This document shows positions 1 through 9,365 of a stretch of DNA of 64,000 nt, one piece after another. The DNA is from Caldilineaceae bacterium (GTDB lineage Bacteria > Chloroflexota > Anaerolineae > Caldilineales > Caldilineaceae), in assembly GCA_020634815.1 (NCBI GenBank), contig JACKBA010000022.1, forward strand, positions 53,411-117,410. Direction: 5' to 3'. A program made the translations under genes and the position numbers. The notes under the pieces were generated by a model that saw nothing but the letters and a program-made list of their open reading frames with translations, had not been told where the DNA came from and made no database searches. Numbering within the stretch: the stretch's first letter is position 1; every line of letters starts with the position of its first letter.

Positions 1-673
1 GGCCGGAGAAGAAGCCGCGGTAGTCAATCGTAGGCCCGGCGATCACGCCGACGCGGCCGCCCGCCCATTCGATCTGCGCGACCTTCTTGCCGCCGCGCTC
101 AACCGACTGCGCCAGCGTCTCCGCCTGGAGTACGCCGCTGTCGAACGCCGCCACGCGGTTGCCAAAGGCCGCGCCATTGGTTGCAAAGGTATTGTTGGTG
201 GAGCCGTGCACGCCCGGCCATGCGCCGGTGGCCAGGCTATACCAGCCGGCGCCCGTGTTGGGCGGCGCCTGGGTGAGCAGGCCGCCGTCGGCCGCCTTGG
301 CGCCGGAACGTAGCAACTTTGCCAGGGCCGGAAGCGCTCCTTGCGCGGCGTAGGTCTCGACCAGATCCTGGCGTAGCCCGTCCGATACGAAGAATATGGC
401 CTTTTCGCTCGACGGCCCGCCCGCAGCATCGACTTCCGGCAGCAGGTCGGCCTCCGGCGCGGTGACCGGTTCGACGACAGGCGCGTCCGTGACGCTTGCG
501 CCCGCTTCGTCTCGATTGATCATCGGTAAAAAGATCTGTGATGCCGCGTCGGGCGCAGGCGCATCGGGCGCGCCATCCTGGGCCAGGCCGGCAACCGGTG
601 CGGTTAGCAGTCCAAGGACGACCAGGACTGCGACAAGCCTCTGCAAGCGTCGTGCGGTTCTTCCTACATTCAT
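1..673 (-). CDS. Secreted alkaline phosphatase / type I phosphodiesterase family protein, N-terminal part
   Basis: The gene runs off the left edge of the window, so only the first 224 or so residues are visible. It starts at an ATG preceded by AGGAGAG. Residues 1-31 form a signal peptide ending near AGLAQ. A linker with the motif IFLPMI follows. The catalytic domain then begins with FFVSDGLRQD, which matches the metal-binding Asp and start of the type I phosphodiesterase/nucleotide pyrophosphatase fold. Further on, TGAWPGVHGSTNN matches the conserved TGxxPxxHG segment of the same fold. The protein is probably exported and hydrolyses phosphate mono- or diesters. The substrate cannot be read from this fragment. 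Confidence 0.8.
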   Translation of the reverse strand, partial: MNVGRTARRLQRLVAVLVVLGLLTAPVAGLAQDGAPDAPAPDAASQIFLPMINRDEAGASVTDAPVVEPVTAPEADLLPEVDAAGGPSSEKAIFFVSDGLRQDLVETYAAQGALPALAKLLRSGAKAADGGLLTQAPPNTGAGWYSLATGAWPGVHGSTNNTFATNGAAFGNRVAAFDSGVLQAETLAQSVERGGKKVAQIEWAGGRVGVIAGPTIDYRGFFSG

Positions 674-1022
674 GTTGGTTCTCTCCTGAACAAGTGTGTG
701 CAACTAGCGTCCCGCCGGAAATGTGCGGTGCGTGTGGCTGTCCGGTGGACTGGTGTGTCCAACGAACCATGTGCGTGCCGCGCCGGAATTGACCGTGCGG
801 CTGGTGTGTCCAACGAACCATGTGCGTGCCGCGCCGGAATTGACCGTGCGGAGAGGTTGGTGGATGTCCGATTGAAGCAGAAGCAGGTGGGCGCCTCTGA
901 GGTGTGTTCAGAGGTAAAAAGCGCCCAGACGCGAGGAACTGCCAGCGCCGACAATCTTAGAGAGTTGGCGCGTGAATGTCAACGGACAAGAAAGTAAGGG
1001 GGCTACTTCATACAATTGCTTC
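674..1022. other. Intergenic region with a tandem repeat, no gene seen
   Basis: This 349-bp gap separates two minus-strand genes. It contains the 51-bp duplication annotated at 750-851. Apart from the ribosome binding site of the left-hand gene, I see no convincing coding sequence here; open frames in it only copy the repeat. Confidence 0.6.
750..851. repeat. Perfect 51-bp tandem duplication
   Basis: The unit beginning CTGGTGTGTCCAACGAACCA occurs twice back to back, at 750-800 and 801-851, with no mismatch. A decayed relative (GTGCGG...GGCTGTCC) lies just before, at about 723-746. The unit length is a multiple of three, so an open frame reads through it, but the peptide has no other support. 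Confidence 0.9.
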
Positions 1023-1985
1023 CTATCTATGCAGCGCCCGCGCCAGCAGACGCACCTGTTCGCCCATGAAGCGCTGCGCCGCGTCGGACTCGGCGGCAAA
1101 GCCATCGAAGCCGTGAAAGCCGTCGGCGTAGACGTGCAGTTCCGTCTTGACGCCGGCCTTCATGAGCCGCTGCGCGTAGGCGATATCCTCGTCGCGGAAG
1201 AGGTCGGGCGTGCCGACGCCGATGTAGGTGGGCGGCAGGCCGCGCACGTCCTCGGCGCGAATGGGCGCGGCGTAGTAGGGGATGCCGTCGCTGCCCGGCT
1301 CCTGGGCGAGATAGGAGCGCCAGCCGATGAGGTTGCTGGCGCGCGTCCACAGCGGCGCATCGGGCACGCCCGGCCCCGCCTGCGCCACGTTGGAATCGTC
1401 GATCATCGGGTAGATCAGGAGCTGGTAGCAGACGGGCACCTCGCCGCGGTCGCGCGCCAGCAGGCCGAGCCCGGCCGCCAGTCCGCCGCCGGCGCTGGCC
1501 CCGCCGATAGCGATGCGCTGCGGGTTGACGCCGAAGTGCTCCGCGTTGGCCCACAGCCACTTGAGCGCGGCGTAGCAGTCCTCCAGCGGCGCGGGGTAGG
1601 GATGTTCGGGCGCCAGGCGATATTCCACCGAGGCGACGACGCAGTTCAGCCCCAGCGCCAGCCCTTTGGCCTTCAGGTCATCGCTTGCCACATCGCCGAG
1701 GACGTACCCGCCGCCATGAATCCACAGCAGCGCGGGCAGCACGGCGGGCCGCGCCTCCGGCTGGTAGATGCGCACCATGACGTCGGGTGCGCCATCCGGT
1801 CCCGGCGCGTAGTGGTCGCCGGTCGCCACGCCGGGGATGTCCGGCACCTGGGTCGCCATTGCCGCGTTGAAGGCGCTGAGAAACGCGCGCGTGGCGGGGA
1901 TGTCGTCAAGTGTGATTCCGCCGGGGATCAACTGTTCGAACATGGCCAGGCCGGCCGCCAATTCTGGGTCTGTAATCGGGTGCAT
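1023..1985 (-). CDS. Alpha/beta hydrolase, HSL-type acetyl esterase/lipase
   Basis: This 320-residue protein has the full signature of the hormone-sensitive-lipase (family IV) esterases. The oxyanion-hole motif HGGG lies at 90-93. The nucleophile is Ser164 in GGASAGG, the acid is Asp261 in TPDLFRDE, and the base is His291 in DGFHGF. It probably hydrolyses short-chain esters in the cytoplasm, since no signal peptide is present. I chose the ATG at 1985 because AAAGGA lies just upstream. The same frame stays open further upstream without a better ribosome binding site. The length fits the family (300-350 residues). Confidence 0.93.
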   Translation of the reverse strand: MHPITDPELAAGLAMFEQLIPGGITLDDIPATRAFLSAFNAAMATQVPDIPGVATGDHYAPGPDGAPDVMVRIYQPEARPAVLPALLWIHGGGYVLGDVASDDLKAKGLALGLNCVVASVEYRLAPEHPYPAPLEDCYAALKWLWANAEHFGVNPQRIAIGGASAGGGLAAGLGLLARDRGEVPVCYQLLIYPMIDDSNVAQAGPGVPDAPLWTRASNLIGWRSYLAQEPGSDGIPYYAAPIRAEDVRGLPPTYIGVGTPDLFRDEDIAYAQRLMKAGVKTELHVYADGFHGFDGFAAESDAAQRFMGEQVRLLARALHR

Positions 1986-2501
1986 GGGTCGGTTTCCTTT
2001 TGTGTGTAGTGGGAGTGATTTCGCCGGACAAGCAGCGCAGCATCGCGCAAGCCATGGCGGCGTCGAATGGCACGGCCAGGCGAAGGCCGGCGGGCCGGGC
2101 ACAGCGTTGCTGCGGGCTGCGGTGCGGTACGGTGACGGTGATTATAGGCGCGCCGGTTGCACATGGCAATCGGCTTTTGCGGGTGCGCCCGGTGTGCGTG
2201 GAGAGCGGGCCGGCCTGTGTGGGGACGTTGGCGGGTGGGGCCTGGCCGAGCTGGGGCGCGGCGGTCCGGCGAGGGCGCGGCGGTTTGCGCCTTCGCCCGG
2301 CACTCCAGCGGATTTGTGGAAGGAGCGGAGTTGGGATCGGCGTAGGCGGGTGGATCGTGGGTGGAGCGGGAAGAGGAGTTCACCACAGAGAGCGCAGAGG
2401 CTTGGTACTACAGGGGATGCGGACGGGAGCGGATGGCGGGGCTGGCCAAGCTGGGGCTCGGCGATCCGGCGGAGGGACGTCTGCGGCGGAGGGGACCGTA
2501 G

Positions 2502-2613
2502 CTGCGGCTCGTAGCCGCAGGGTCTTGTCCGACGAAGCGGCCATGTTGGTCGGCGAGAGCAACCGCCGGTTACAAACCGGCGTCTGATAGGCGAAACCGG
2601 CTGGAAGCCGGTT
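2502..2613. repeat. Cluster of three perfect 8-bp-stem hairpins
   Basis: CTGCGGCT/AGCCGCAG pairs at 2502-2520, CGCCGGTT/AACCGGCG at 2564-2582, and AACCGGCT/AGCCGGTT at 2595-2613. Each has a 3-nt loop. The stems differ in sequence but share one design, which suggests REP-like palindromes rather than a single terminator; none is followed by a T-run. Confidence 0.8.
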
Positions 2614-2652
2614 GGGGGACGCCGCGAGTAATCCGTACATCCGCGTGCGGCA

Positions 2653-2910
2653 GGCACCGGCGGTATGGAAAGCGCCGGCTACGGGTGCCGGGGCGTTTGG
2701 TGCGGCGGGCACCGGCGGTATGGAAACCGCCGGCTATGGGTGCCGGGGTGTTTGGTGCGGCAGGCACCGGCGGTATGGAAAGCGCCGGCTACGGGTGTCG
2801 GGGCATTTGGTGCGGCAGGCACCGGCGGTATGGAAGCCGCCGGCTACGGGTGCCGGGGTATTTGGTGCGGCGGGCACCGGCGGTATGGAAACCGCTGGCT
2901 ACGGGGCTCG
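2653..2910. repeat. 55-bp tandem repeat, about 4.7 copies
   Basis: Units start at 2653, 2708, 2763, 2818 and 2873, each beginning GGCACCGGCGGTATGGAA. Each unit contains a small hairpin. It is perfect in the second copy, where CCGGCGGT (2712-2719) pairs with ACCGCCGG (2726-2733), and mismatched in others. Units differ by a few substitutions. Because 55 is not divisible by three, the array makes similar peptides in three frames, so the open frames here are artefacts. Confidence 0.95.
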
Positions 2911-2947
2911 ATCGACGAAACGGCGTTGTTCGTTGGCGAACGTCATT

Positions 2948-2999
2948 GGCCGAGCTGGGGCTCGGCGATCCGGGGCCGAAGGGGCGTCTACGGTGGAGA
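2948..2999. repeat. Dispersed GGCTCGGCGATCCGG module, second copy
   Basis: This segment matches 2443-2490 over about 50 bases, with scattered substitutions. It carries a hairpin, GCCGAGC/GCTCGGC, at 2949-2966 with a TGGG loop. The two copies bracket the hairpin cluster and the 55-bp array. Confidence 0.65.
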
Positions 3000-3203
3000 G
3001 CCGCGGATGCCGCGTCTTCCCCGACGGAGGGAGGTCGCCCGGTGGAAAGCCGCACGGCGATCAACACGGGCGGCGGCGCGTTCGTCGGGCGCGACCAGAC
3101 GGTGACAGGGCGCGGCGCCATGGATCGATCCGCCGACGCGCCGAGACGAGAGGGAGAGAGCGCAAGGCAAAGCATCCGTTGGCGCGTCTCTCTCCACTGC
3201 CGT

Positions 3204-3419
3204 TTACATCCCTTCCCGATTTCGGTAATACGCCACGAGCGCGTTGGCGTGGCCGTGCCCGAGCTTGTGCTCGGTTTTGAGCCAGTCGACCATCGCCATG
3301 TGCTTGATCTCCTTGTGCTCTCCCAACAGGTCAAACCAATGTTCGACGGGGTAGCCGTACTTTTTCTCGATTGAGGGGAAGTAGGAGGCCGGACCTTTTA
3401 CCTTCTCGTTGTCAGACAT
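3204..3419 (-). CDS. DUF4287 domain-containing protein
   Basis: The 71-residue product matches the DUF4287 pattern: a SYFPSIEKKYG start, an HWFDLL segment, an EHKEIKHMAMVDWLK helix, and a C-terminal HGHANALVAYYR. The function of the family is unknown; the members are small cytosolic proteins. The ATG at 3419 has AGGAG about 6 nt upstream and gives the usual family length. The frame stays open upstream without a second plausible start. Confidence 0.88.
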   Translation of the reverse strand: MSDNEKVKGPASYFPSIEKKYGYPVEHWFDLLGEHKEIKHMAMVDWLKTEHKLGHGHANALVAYYRNREGM

Positions 3420-3699
3420 GAAATGCTCCTGATGCGGGCCGTTCTGTGGGCGACGAAAGGTCCCGGGGGCGCTGCGCCGCGCTCGGAAGCGTGCGCCGGC
3501 TCGTCTTTCGATCTGCCCGATTATAGGGGCGCCTGCCCCGTCTGGCAACCGGCGATTCGTTGCGGGTACCTCCCAGGAAGTTGATGAAGTTGCGCCGGCG
3601 TGTGTCGCACTGGTCAAACGATCCCTCGCGGGAATCCAGATCGTGACCAGTGCGACGCACGCCGCCAGTATTCTGGGATGCCCCATCGGCCCGCGGCCG

Positions 3700-4080
3700 T
3701 CACGCCCACGCCTCCGTCACGCGCACGTAGTAGCCGGCGGGGTCGACGACGCGGAAGTCGACCAGCCCCCAGGGGCGGCGCGCCAGCGGGGCGGCGAGGG
3801 GCCAACCTGCGGCCTGCACCTGCGCACAGGCGGCGGCGACATCGTCTACTTCCAGCACCAGCTCGATACCGCGGCCCAGCCGCTCGCCGGGCGCGGCCTG
3901 GATGGGATGGTCGGGCGGCAGCGTGGCGCGGGCGTTGAGCGCAAGGCGGGCCGTGCCGCGTTGGAGCGGGAGGTAGCCGTCGGCGTGGGCTGGGCCGGCG
4001 CTGAAGCCGAGCACGCGCGTGTAGAAGTCGCGCGCGGCCGGCAGATCGTCGACGAAGAGTTCCAGGCGCAGCGCGGTCAC
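3700..4080 (-). CDS. VOC (glyoxalase/bleomycin-resistance) family protein
   Basis: The 126-residue product is one VOC module with two beta-alpha-beta-beta-beta units. The first is LRLELFVDDLPAARDFYTRV and the second begins IELVLEVDDVAAAC. It ends with DFRVVDPAGYYVRV, the usual close of the fold. A metal-binding Glu-like position is not clear, so the reaction is unknown. It starts at a GTG that overlaps the upstream oxidoreductase stop as GTGA, so the two genes are probably translationally coupled. A longer reading of the same frame extends upstream through the oxidoreductase gene but is only its shadow. Confidence 0.87.
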   Translation of the reverse strand: MTALRLELFVDDLPAARDFYTRVLGFSAGPAHADGYLPLQRGTARLALNARATLPPDHPIQAAPGERLGRGIELVLEVDDVAAACAQVQAAGWPLAAPLARRPWGLVDFRVVDPAGYYVRVTEAWA

Positions 4081-5096
4081 GGCCGATCTCCCGGCTCTGC
4101 GATGGCATGGGCAGCGGTGGGTGCCGAACCGTCCGCTCCTTCCGGCACGACGATTACCTTGCCGCGCGCGTGGCCGGCGCCCACGTAGCGCAAGGCATCG
4201 GCCGTCTCGTCGAGCGGGTAGCAGCGGTCGATGACCGGGGTGAGGCGGCGCTCTTCCAGCAGCCCGGCCAGGAAGGCCAGGTCGTCGCGGTCCGGCTTCG
4301 CCATCATGTTCTGCATGGACGGGCCGCCGCGCCGCGCCAGCCACGGGCCGCGCAGAGCTAGCGCGGGCAGAAAGGTTGTCGTGACGAAGCGGCCCTGGGG
4401 CGCCAGCACCTGGCGGTACTCCGCCACGCTGCGGTTGCCCACGGTGTCGAAGATGAGGTCGTAGCGCTGCCCGCCCTGCGTGAAATCCTCTTGCGTGTAG
4501 TCGATGACGGTATCGGCGCCCAGGCGGCGCGCCTGCGCCACGTTGCGTGTGCTGCACACGGCGGTGACCGTGGCGCCCAGCGTGGCGGCGATTTGCACGG
4601 CGAAGGTGCCGACGCCGCCCGACGCGCCGTTGACCAGCACCTGTTGGCCCGGCGCGAGGCGGCCGTGGGTGCGCAGTCCTTGCAGCGCGGTGACGCCGGC
4701 GGTGGGCGTGGCTGCGGCATCGGCGAAGGGGACGGCCGCCGGCTTCAATGCCAGCGCGTCTTCGGGTGCGGCTACGTACTCGGCAAAGCCGCCGCGGCCG
4801 GATGCCGACAGGTCGCCGAAGACGGCGTCGCCCGGCTCGAAGCGGGTGACGGCGCGCCCAACCGCCACGACGACGCCCGCCACATCGGCGCCCAGGATCG
4901 GGTGCTTCGGCCGCCACAGCCCGGCGCTGGGCCGCACCAGCAAGGGTTCACCGTGCAACAGGTGCCAGTCGCCCTGGTTGATGGAGGACGCCACCACGCG
5001 GATCAGCACTTCGTCCGGCTTGGGTGTGGGTTCCGCCAGCGTCGTGAATTCGAGCACATCGGGTGAGCCGTACGTTCTGTAGACAATTGCTTTCAT
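4077..5096 (-). CDS. Medium-chain dehydrogenase/reductase, zinc-independent quinone-oxidoreductase type
   Basis: The 339-residue protein has a GroES-like N-terminal domain (VLIRVVASSINQGDWHLL) and a Rossmann domain with NGASGGVG at 156-163 for NAD(P)H. The HPILGADVAGVV segment is typical of the family. The Cys and His zinc ligands of true alcohol dehydrogenases are not seen, so reduction of quinones or enones is more likely than alcohol oxidation. The C-terminal tail after KVIVVPEG is a little longer than usual. It precedes and overlaps the VOC gene, which suggests a shared detoxification role. That is an inference. Confidence 0.9.
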   Translation of the reverse strand: MKAIVYRTYGSPDVLEFTTLAEPTPKPDEVLIRVVASSINQGDWHLLHGEPLLVRPSAGLWRPKHPILGADVAGVVVAVGRAVTRFEPGDAVFGDLSASGRGGFAEYVAAPEDALALKPAAVPFADAAATPTAGVTALQGLRTHGRLAPGQQVLVNGASGGVGTFAVQIAATLGATVTAVCSTRNVAQARRLGADTVIDYTQEDFTQGGQRYDLIFDTVGNRSVAEYRQVLAPQGRFVTTTFLPALALRGPWLARRGGPSMQNMMAKPDRDDLAFLAGLLEERRLTPVIDRCYPLDETADALRYVGAGHARGKVIVVPEGADGSAPTAAHAIAEPGDRP

Positions 5097-5125
5097 CGTT
5101 CAGTCTCCGTTCTGAAGAAGAGAAG

Positions 5126-5250
5126 AAGAAGAGAAGAGAGCCACAAAGACGCGAAGACGCAAAGGTGGCACAAAGGAATTTCCGGGTTTCATTTCTGGAA
5201 TGTACCTTCGTGCCCCTTTGTGTTCTTCGAGTCTTTGTGGCTACTCTTCT
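5126..5250. repeat. Inverted repeat of CACAAAGAC-type words
   Basis: The left arm contains GCCACAAAGACGCGAAGACG and then GGTGGCACAAAGGAA. The right arm contains TTCGTGCCCCTTTGTG and then CGAGTCTTTGTGGC, the imperfect reverse complement. A loop of about 30 bases separates the arms. It lies between the oxidoreductase start and the end of the frameshifted DUF4386 gene. It has the same design as the inverted repeats at 41160, 43094 and 47813. Confidence 0.85.
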
Positions 5251-5260
5251 CTTTCTTTGC

Positions 5261-6012
5261 TTATGCAGCGGCGCGGGCGGGGTGGAGGGTGGCGGTGGTG
5301 CGCGGTGCTTGTGGCACGTTGACGCCCTTGATCAGCAGCCACAGGCAGAGCGCCAGCTCGCCGACGATGGCGGGCAGGAAGACGACCAGGGCGAAGAGGT
5401 CGGCGTAGGCTGCGTAGACGTCAGGCAGCAGGAAGCCGGCGAAGCAGTCGACCAGGTAGCCGGCGCCGGCGAAGATGAGCAGGAAGCCCAGGATACGCGG
5501 CACGTAGCGCGATTTGGCGACGAGATAGCCGAAGACCAGGCAGTTCAGCCCGAAGAAGACCAGGCCGAGCGAGTAGCCCATGCCGTGCGCCTCGGTATAG
5601 AAGAGCGCCTGTGCTGCCAGTTGATCCGCGCCAAAGACTGCCAGATAAAATGGCGCTGCCGAGCAGCTTGAGCACCTGCAAGAGGTTGGAGCAGGTTGAT
5701 GCCCAGGATGGCGGCCTGCACCAGGCGAAAGAAGGCGGCCAATAGTGAGAGCGTGGCTCACGGGCCGGAAGAGGATGTAGACGAGCGCCAGGGCGATGTC
5801 GGCGGCGATCGGTGACTGGCGGTCGCCGGCGATGCCGAGCCGGGTGAGCGATTCCGATGCGGTGATGGCTCGCGCCGTGGCCGCGTATCGCCCGGCACGA
5901 TGAGGCTGCCGCACGGAAGAACTGGGCGGGCAAATGCCGGCGCCGATGATGGTCAGGTATAAACGCAGCGATGCGGGCGTAGGTGTTGGGGAGGTCGAAA
6001 GCAGGTACTCAT
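5261..6012 (-). pseudogene. DUF4386 family membrane protein, multiply frameshifted
   Basis: Pieces of one DUF4386 protein can be followed across all three minus frames. They are an ARIAA/LYLTIIGAGI/AQFF start, TARAITASESLTRLGIAGD, ALVYILFRPVSHALT, LLAAFFRLVQAAILGINLL, VLKLLGSAILSG, and a long intact end from AVFGADQLAAQALFY to GELALCLWLLIKG. At least five frame changes are needed. The ATG at 6012 has AGGAG upstream. An intact copy would be about 245 residues with six or so membrane segments. Either the gene is decayed or the sequence here has indel errors; the neighbouring gene shows the same problem. Confidence 0.75.
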
Positions 6013-6054
6013 GCGGTTTCTCCTGTTGTGAAACTGGTGGAACGAACGATACGG

Positions 6055-6305
6055 TTATCGCTGGCGGGCGGCCGCGTGATTTTTGAGCAGCGGCAGGCTG
6101 GCATCGCGCACCGTGCGCAGGATGGCGAGTGCCGCCTGGTCGGGCACGGTATCAGCAGCGTCTCGCCGTTGGCGTCCAGGGTGATGGTCACGTTGCTCAG
6201 CACGGCGCGCCAGTGGTCGCCCAGACGCCCCTGGAGGCGCGAAATGTGCAGGTCGCCATCTCGCCGCTGTTGCTGCTTTGGCTTCTGATCCGACACGCTC
6301 ATCAT
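6055..6305 (-). pseudogene. Small protein of the kind found beside large regulators, one frameshift
   Basis: The start MMSVSDQKP has GAGGA upstream. The body reads HISRLQGRLGDHWRAVLSNV and ITLDANGETLLI. A change of frame then gives VPDQAALAILRTVRDASLPLL. Together these give about 83 residues, resembling small Chloroflexota proteins with a W..L.I..D..G.T.L....DQAAL pattern. I recognise the pattern from memory only; the function is unknown. It lies directly downstream of the frameshifted LuxR regulator. Confidence 0.6.
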
Positions 6306-6644
6306 CTTCCTCTGCGCCTGCGCGATTACCGCCCGCCACAATGACCTGATGGGCACGAAGGGGCAATGTAGTTGCTCTGGCAAAACACATAGCGGGCGAG
6401 GGTAAGGGCGGGTAGCTACTTTGGTAGGGTTGCGGGGTATTGTTTTGGCGCAGGGGAGGTATTGCTGGGTATGCTCACGCCGAAGCATCGGCTGACACGA
6501 GGAGGCCCAGGAACCGGTAGTGGCGGCTTTAGCCGCCCGTGGGCGGGGGCACGACGACCGAAGTCGCGTTACTACGAGAAAGCGACGACCGGGAAGCTGG
6601 TATTTACGGGAGGTTGGTCGACTGAAATTGTTACTACGGGAGGA
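6306..6644. other. Noncoding gap with short hairpins
   Basis: No gene is supported. A perfect GGCGGCT/AGCCGCC hairpin with a 2-nt loop lies at 6522-6537. A GTCGC...GCGAC pair follows near 6563-6587, and TTACTACGNGA is repeated at about 6569 and 6640. These resemble the short palindromes at 2502-2613. Confidence 0.55.
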
Positions 6645-9353
6645 GGTGCCCAGTTCGCGCGCTCGCGCGACTGCCCTGCGCGGCGCTGGACATGAAAGCC
6701 CGAAGATGATGCGGTTGGTGTCCCTTGGACGGTGCTCATAGGGTGAGATGCAGGCGGGCGGCGATGTCGCGGTTGGAGGTTTCCTGCGCCACGAGCCTGC
6801 ATACCCAGTCATTGCGCGGCTGGAGCGGCTCGACCAGGGGCTGGGCGGGGACTGCAGGGCGATCGTCTTGCGGCTCTGTCGCGACGCGGCCGCTGCGCTC
6901 TCCTGACGAGGATCGCCAGCGTACGCTAGGGATGGCCTGGATGCCGCGCGCAGCCGCCGCGGCCAGGAGCGACGCCAGCGGCGCGCGCCTCATCGGTGAA
7001 GGTTGCGCGCACAGCTCTCGGTCGTCGGGCCAGGGCGGGGCCAGCACGGTCAGCGCGGCGTCTGTAAGCACTCTGCGCTGCGTGTGCCGCGCTGATCGCA
7101 ATTCATGCGAATCTCTCCAGCACGCTGCCGGGCCGTCACCACCTGCTTCGGCTTTCGCGCGCTGGAGGCGACCAAGCAGGGCCACGCCTGGTCGATCGCA
7201 GCGCGGTCGCTGTCGGGTGCGCTGCCTGTTGCCAGCAGCAGCTGCGCCAGCGTGATGTGCTCGGTCTGCGCAGGTAGCTCGAAGGCGCCGGCGGCAGTCA
7301 CCGCGTGCGCGCCCATGCCTGCGCGCCGAGCCGTCCTGCGCGATCCAGATGCGCGCCTGAGGCAGCCGGCGGCTGATGTCGGGCACCCTCGCTTGCGCAC
7401 ATGGTGGCGCTCACGCATCGAGCTGACGCCGAGCGGCGCTGGCCAGATCGCCGTGCGCCTGCTGCCAGCGCGCCTGTGCCAGGTAGAGCCGATAGCGCCA
7501 GAAGGGCGATTTAATTCTGCTCGCCCAACGCTTCGCCGCGCGCCAGCGTGCGGGCGCGCCGCCTCCTGTCGTCGTTTTCCGCGATAGAGTTCGCCCACGC
7601 AGGTGCAGGTCGGCTGCGCTGCGTGATGTGCTCGCCCCTCCTGTCCTGCCAGGCGGATGGCCGTTTGTAGGTGTGGACGGCTGCGCCAGCTCTTGCGCCA
7701 GGCGGATGTCGGCCAGGCGTAGGTGCCGCAGGGCAAGAGCAGCGCGCCGGGCCGTTTGCAGCCGGGCCATGCCTTCGACCAAAGCAAGCTGACAGGCCAG
7801 GTCGCGGCGAACAGCAGGCAATGCTGAGCAGCGCGTGCCGGGCAATGCCACGGTGCAGGTCATCATCGGGGGGCAGCAGGTCGAGGGCGCGCGGTGGGCG
7901 ATGGTGGCGGTCACGTCGCTGCGGGCCTGGGCGATGAAGGCGCGCGCGGCGGCGACCGTCGCCGGCAGCACGCCAGTTGCGGCGGCGCTGGCAACGACCT
8001 CCGCAGTTCGCGCACCGGTGGCAGCCGCTCCCCTTTGCAGCCACTGTCTGGCTGCGGCCAGCCGAGTCTCCGCTGCCTCGATTTCGCCGCATTGAGCAGC
8101 GCCCAGGCAAGCGCTGGCCAGCATGGGCTGCATCGACCCGGCGGCGGGCAGCGTGACAGCCCAGCCAAGCCAGGTCGGGTCTGGAAGGTGTGGTCTGCGG
8201 TCGGGCCATTCGGGTTCGATGAGGCAGGCGCGGGCGTGGTCGTCGGCGGCCAGCGTGGCGGATGGCATCGGCCGCCGGCATCCGTGCGCGGTGCGCGTCG
8301 TCACGCCTGCCGGTGCAGCGCCGCCACTGGCGCCGGGCGTTTTCGGGCCAGCAGGTGCGCACGCGTGATACGGCAAGAGGTGATGAAGCGATACCAGCGG
8401 CGCTGACGTCCAGGGCCACGACGAAGAGGTTGGGCGCGCCCAGCCTGGCGAGCATCTGCCGCTCGCCGCCCGGGCCGGTGACGGCTGCGCACAGTGTCGC
8501 CGCAGAGCCGGTCGAGGATCGGGAGGCTTCGGAGCAGGAAGGCGCGCTCGGCGTCAGGCCGGCGCGCCAGCACCACCTCTACCAGGTAGTCGACGATATA
8601 GCGGTTGTCGCCGGCAAAGGCCTGCACGAAGCCGTGCACGTCGGCGCGCCCGCGCATGGAGAGGGCGGCCAGTTGCAGCCCGGCAATCCAGCCTTCAGTG
8701 CGTGCCTCCAGTGCGGCCACATCCGCGGCGGCGAGGGCGAGCCCCGTGGCCTGCTCCAGAAAGGCGGCGGCCTCCGCGGGCGTGAAGCGCAAGTCGGCGG
8801 CGCGCACGTCGACCATCTGGCCGCGGGCGCGCAGGCGGGCGAGGGGCAGTCGTGGGTCCTCGCGTGTGGTGATGACGAGGTGCACGTGGGGTGGGAGGTG
8901 GTCGAGCAGAAAGGCGACGGCCTCATCCACGGGCGGCGCGTCGACGACGTGGTAGTCGTCCAGCACGAGCACGAGCGGATCGGGTTGCATGGCCAGGGCG
9001 TTGACGAGCGCGGTGAGGATGCTCTCGGCGGGCGGCGGCTGCGGCGCGGCGAGGGCGCGCGCTTCGCGCTCGCCGATGGCGGGTAGGGCGGTGCGCAGCG
9101 CGGCGACGACGTAGGTGAGAAAGCGCACGGGGTCGCCGTCGCGGCTGTCGAGCGAGAGCCAGGCGGCAGGCCGGGCGCGCGCGGCGAGCCAGGCGCTGAC
9201 GAGCGTCGTCTTGCCGAAGCCGGCGGGCGCCGAGACGAGCGTGAGTCTGCGGGCGAGGCCGTCGTCCAGCAGGGCCAGCAGGCGCGGGCGCGGCACCGCA
9301 TCCGCCGGCGGCGCCGGGATGTAGAGCTTGGTGGTGAGCAGCGGCGCGTCCAT
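6645..9353 (-). pseudogene. LuxR-family MalT-like ATPase regulator, multiply frameshifted
   Basis: The N-terminal third is intact. From MDAPLLTTKLYIP it runs through the Walker A motif APAGFGKTTL, LVLVLDDYHVVD (Walker B), and TEGWIAGLQLAALSMRG, typical of MalT-type STAND regulators. After about 8500 the reading alternates between frames: LARLGAPNLFVVALD, then QRRWYRF, then a HLLARKRPAPVAALHR match. It ends in a LuxR HTH (LVAQETSNRDIAARLHLTL, then TVQGT, then AVARARELG). An intact version would be about 900 residues, the usual length. It may be decayed or may contain local sequencing errors. The small gene downstream is the usual kind of neighbour. Confidence 0.8.
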
Positions 9354-9359
9354 CGTTCC

Positions 9360-9365
9360 ATTATA
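9360..9365 (-). promoter_or_regulatory. -10 element (TATAAT), leaderless arrangement
   Basis: On the minus strand TATAAT is followed by exactly six bases (GGAACG) and then the ATG of the LuxR-type regulator at 9353. Transcription would begin at or next to the start codon, so the mRNA would lack a leader. No clear -35 is visible and no Shine-Dalgarno sequence precedes the ATG. Confidence 0.6.

Larger units (their letters stand above)
1986..3203. other. Long noncoding stretch rich in hairpins and tandem repeats
   Basis: This 1.2-kb gap contains no convincing gene. Open frames exist in all three plus frames around 2612-3374, but they only translate the 55-bp repeat in shifted frames. Landmarks are a CACAGAG-like word near 2384-2400, three perfect short hairpins (2502-2613), the tandem array (2653-2910), and two diverged copies of a GGCTCGGCGATCCGG module (2443-2490 and 2948-2999). 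A third, more decayed copy lies near 2254-2280. Confidence 0.75.

Noticed and set aside
2653..2910. CRISPR array
   Set aside because: Units are contiguous and vary only by point changes; there are no unique spacers and no cas genes nearby.
2612..3374. Long plus-strand open frames with repeated peptides
   Set aside because: They translate the 55-bp repeat in three frames; 55 is not a multiple of three, so no single protein is implied. No ribosome binding site or domain.
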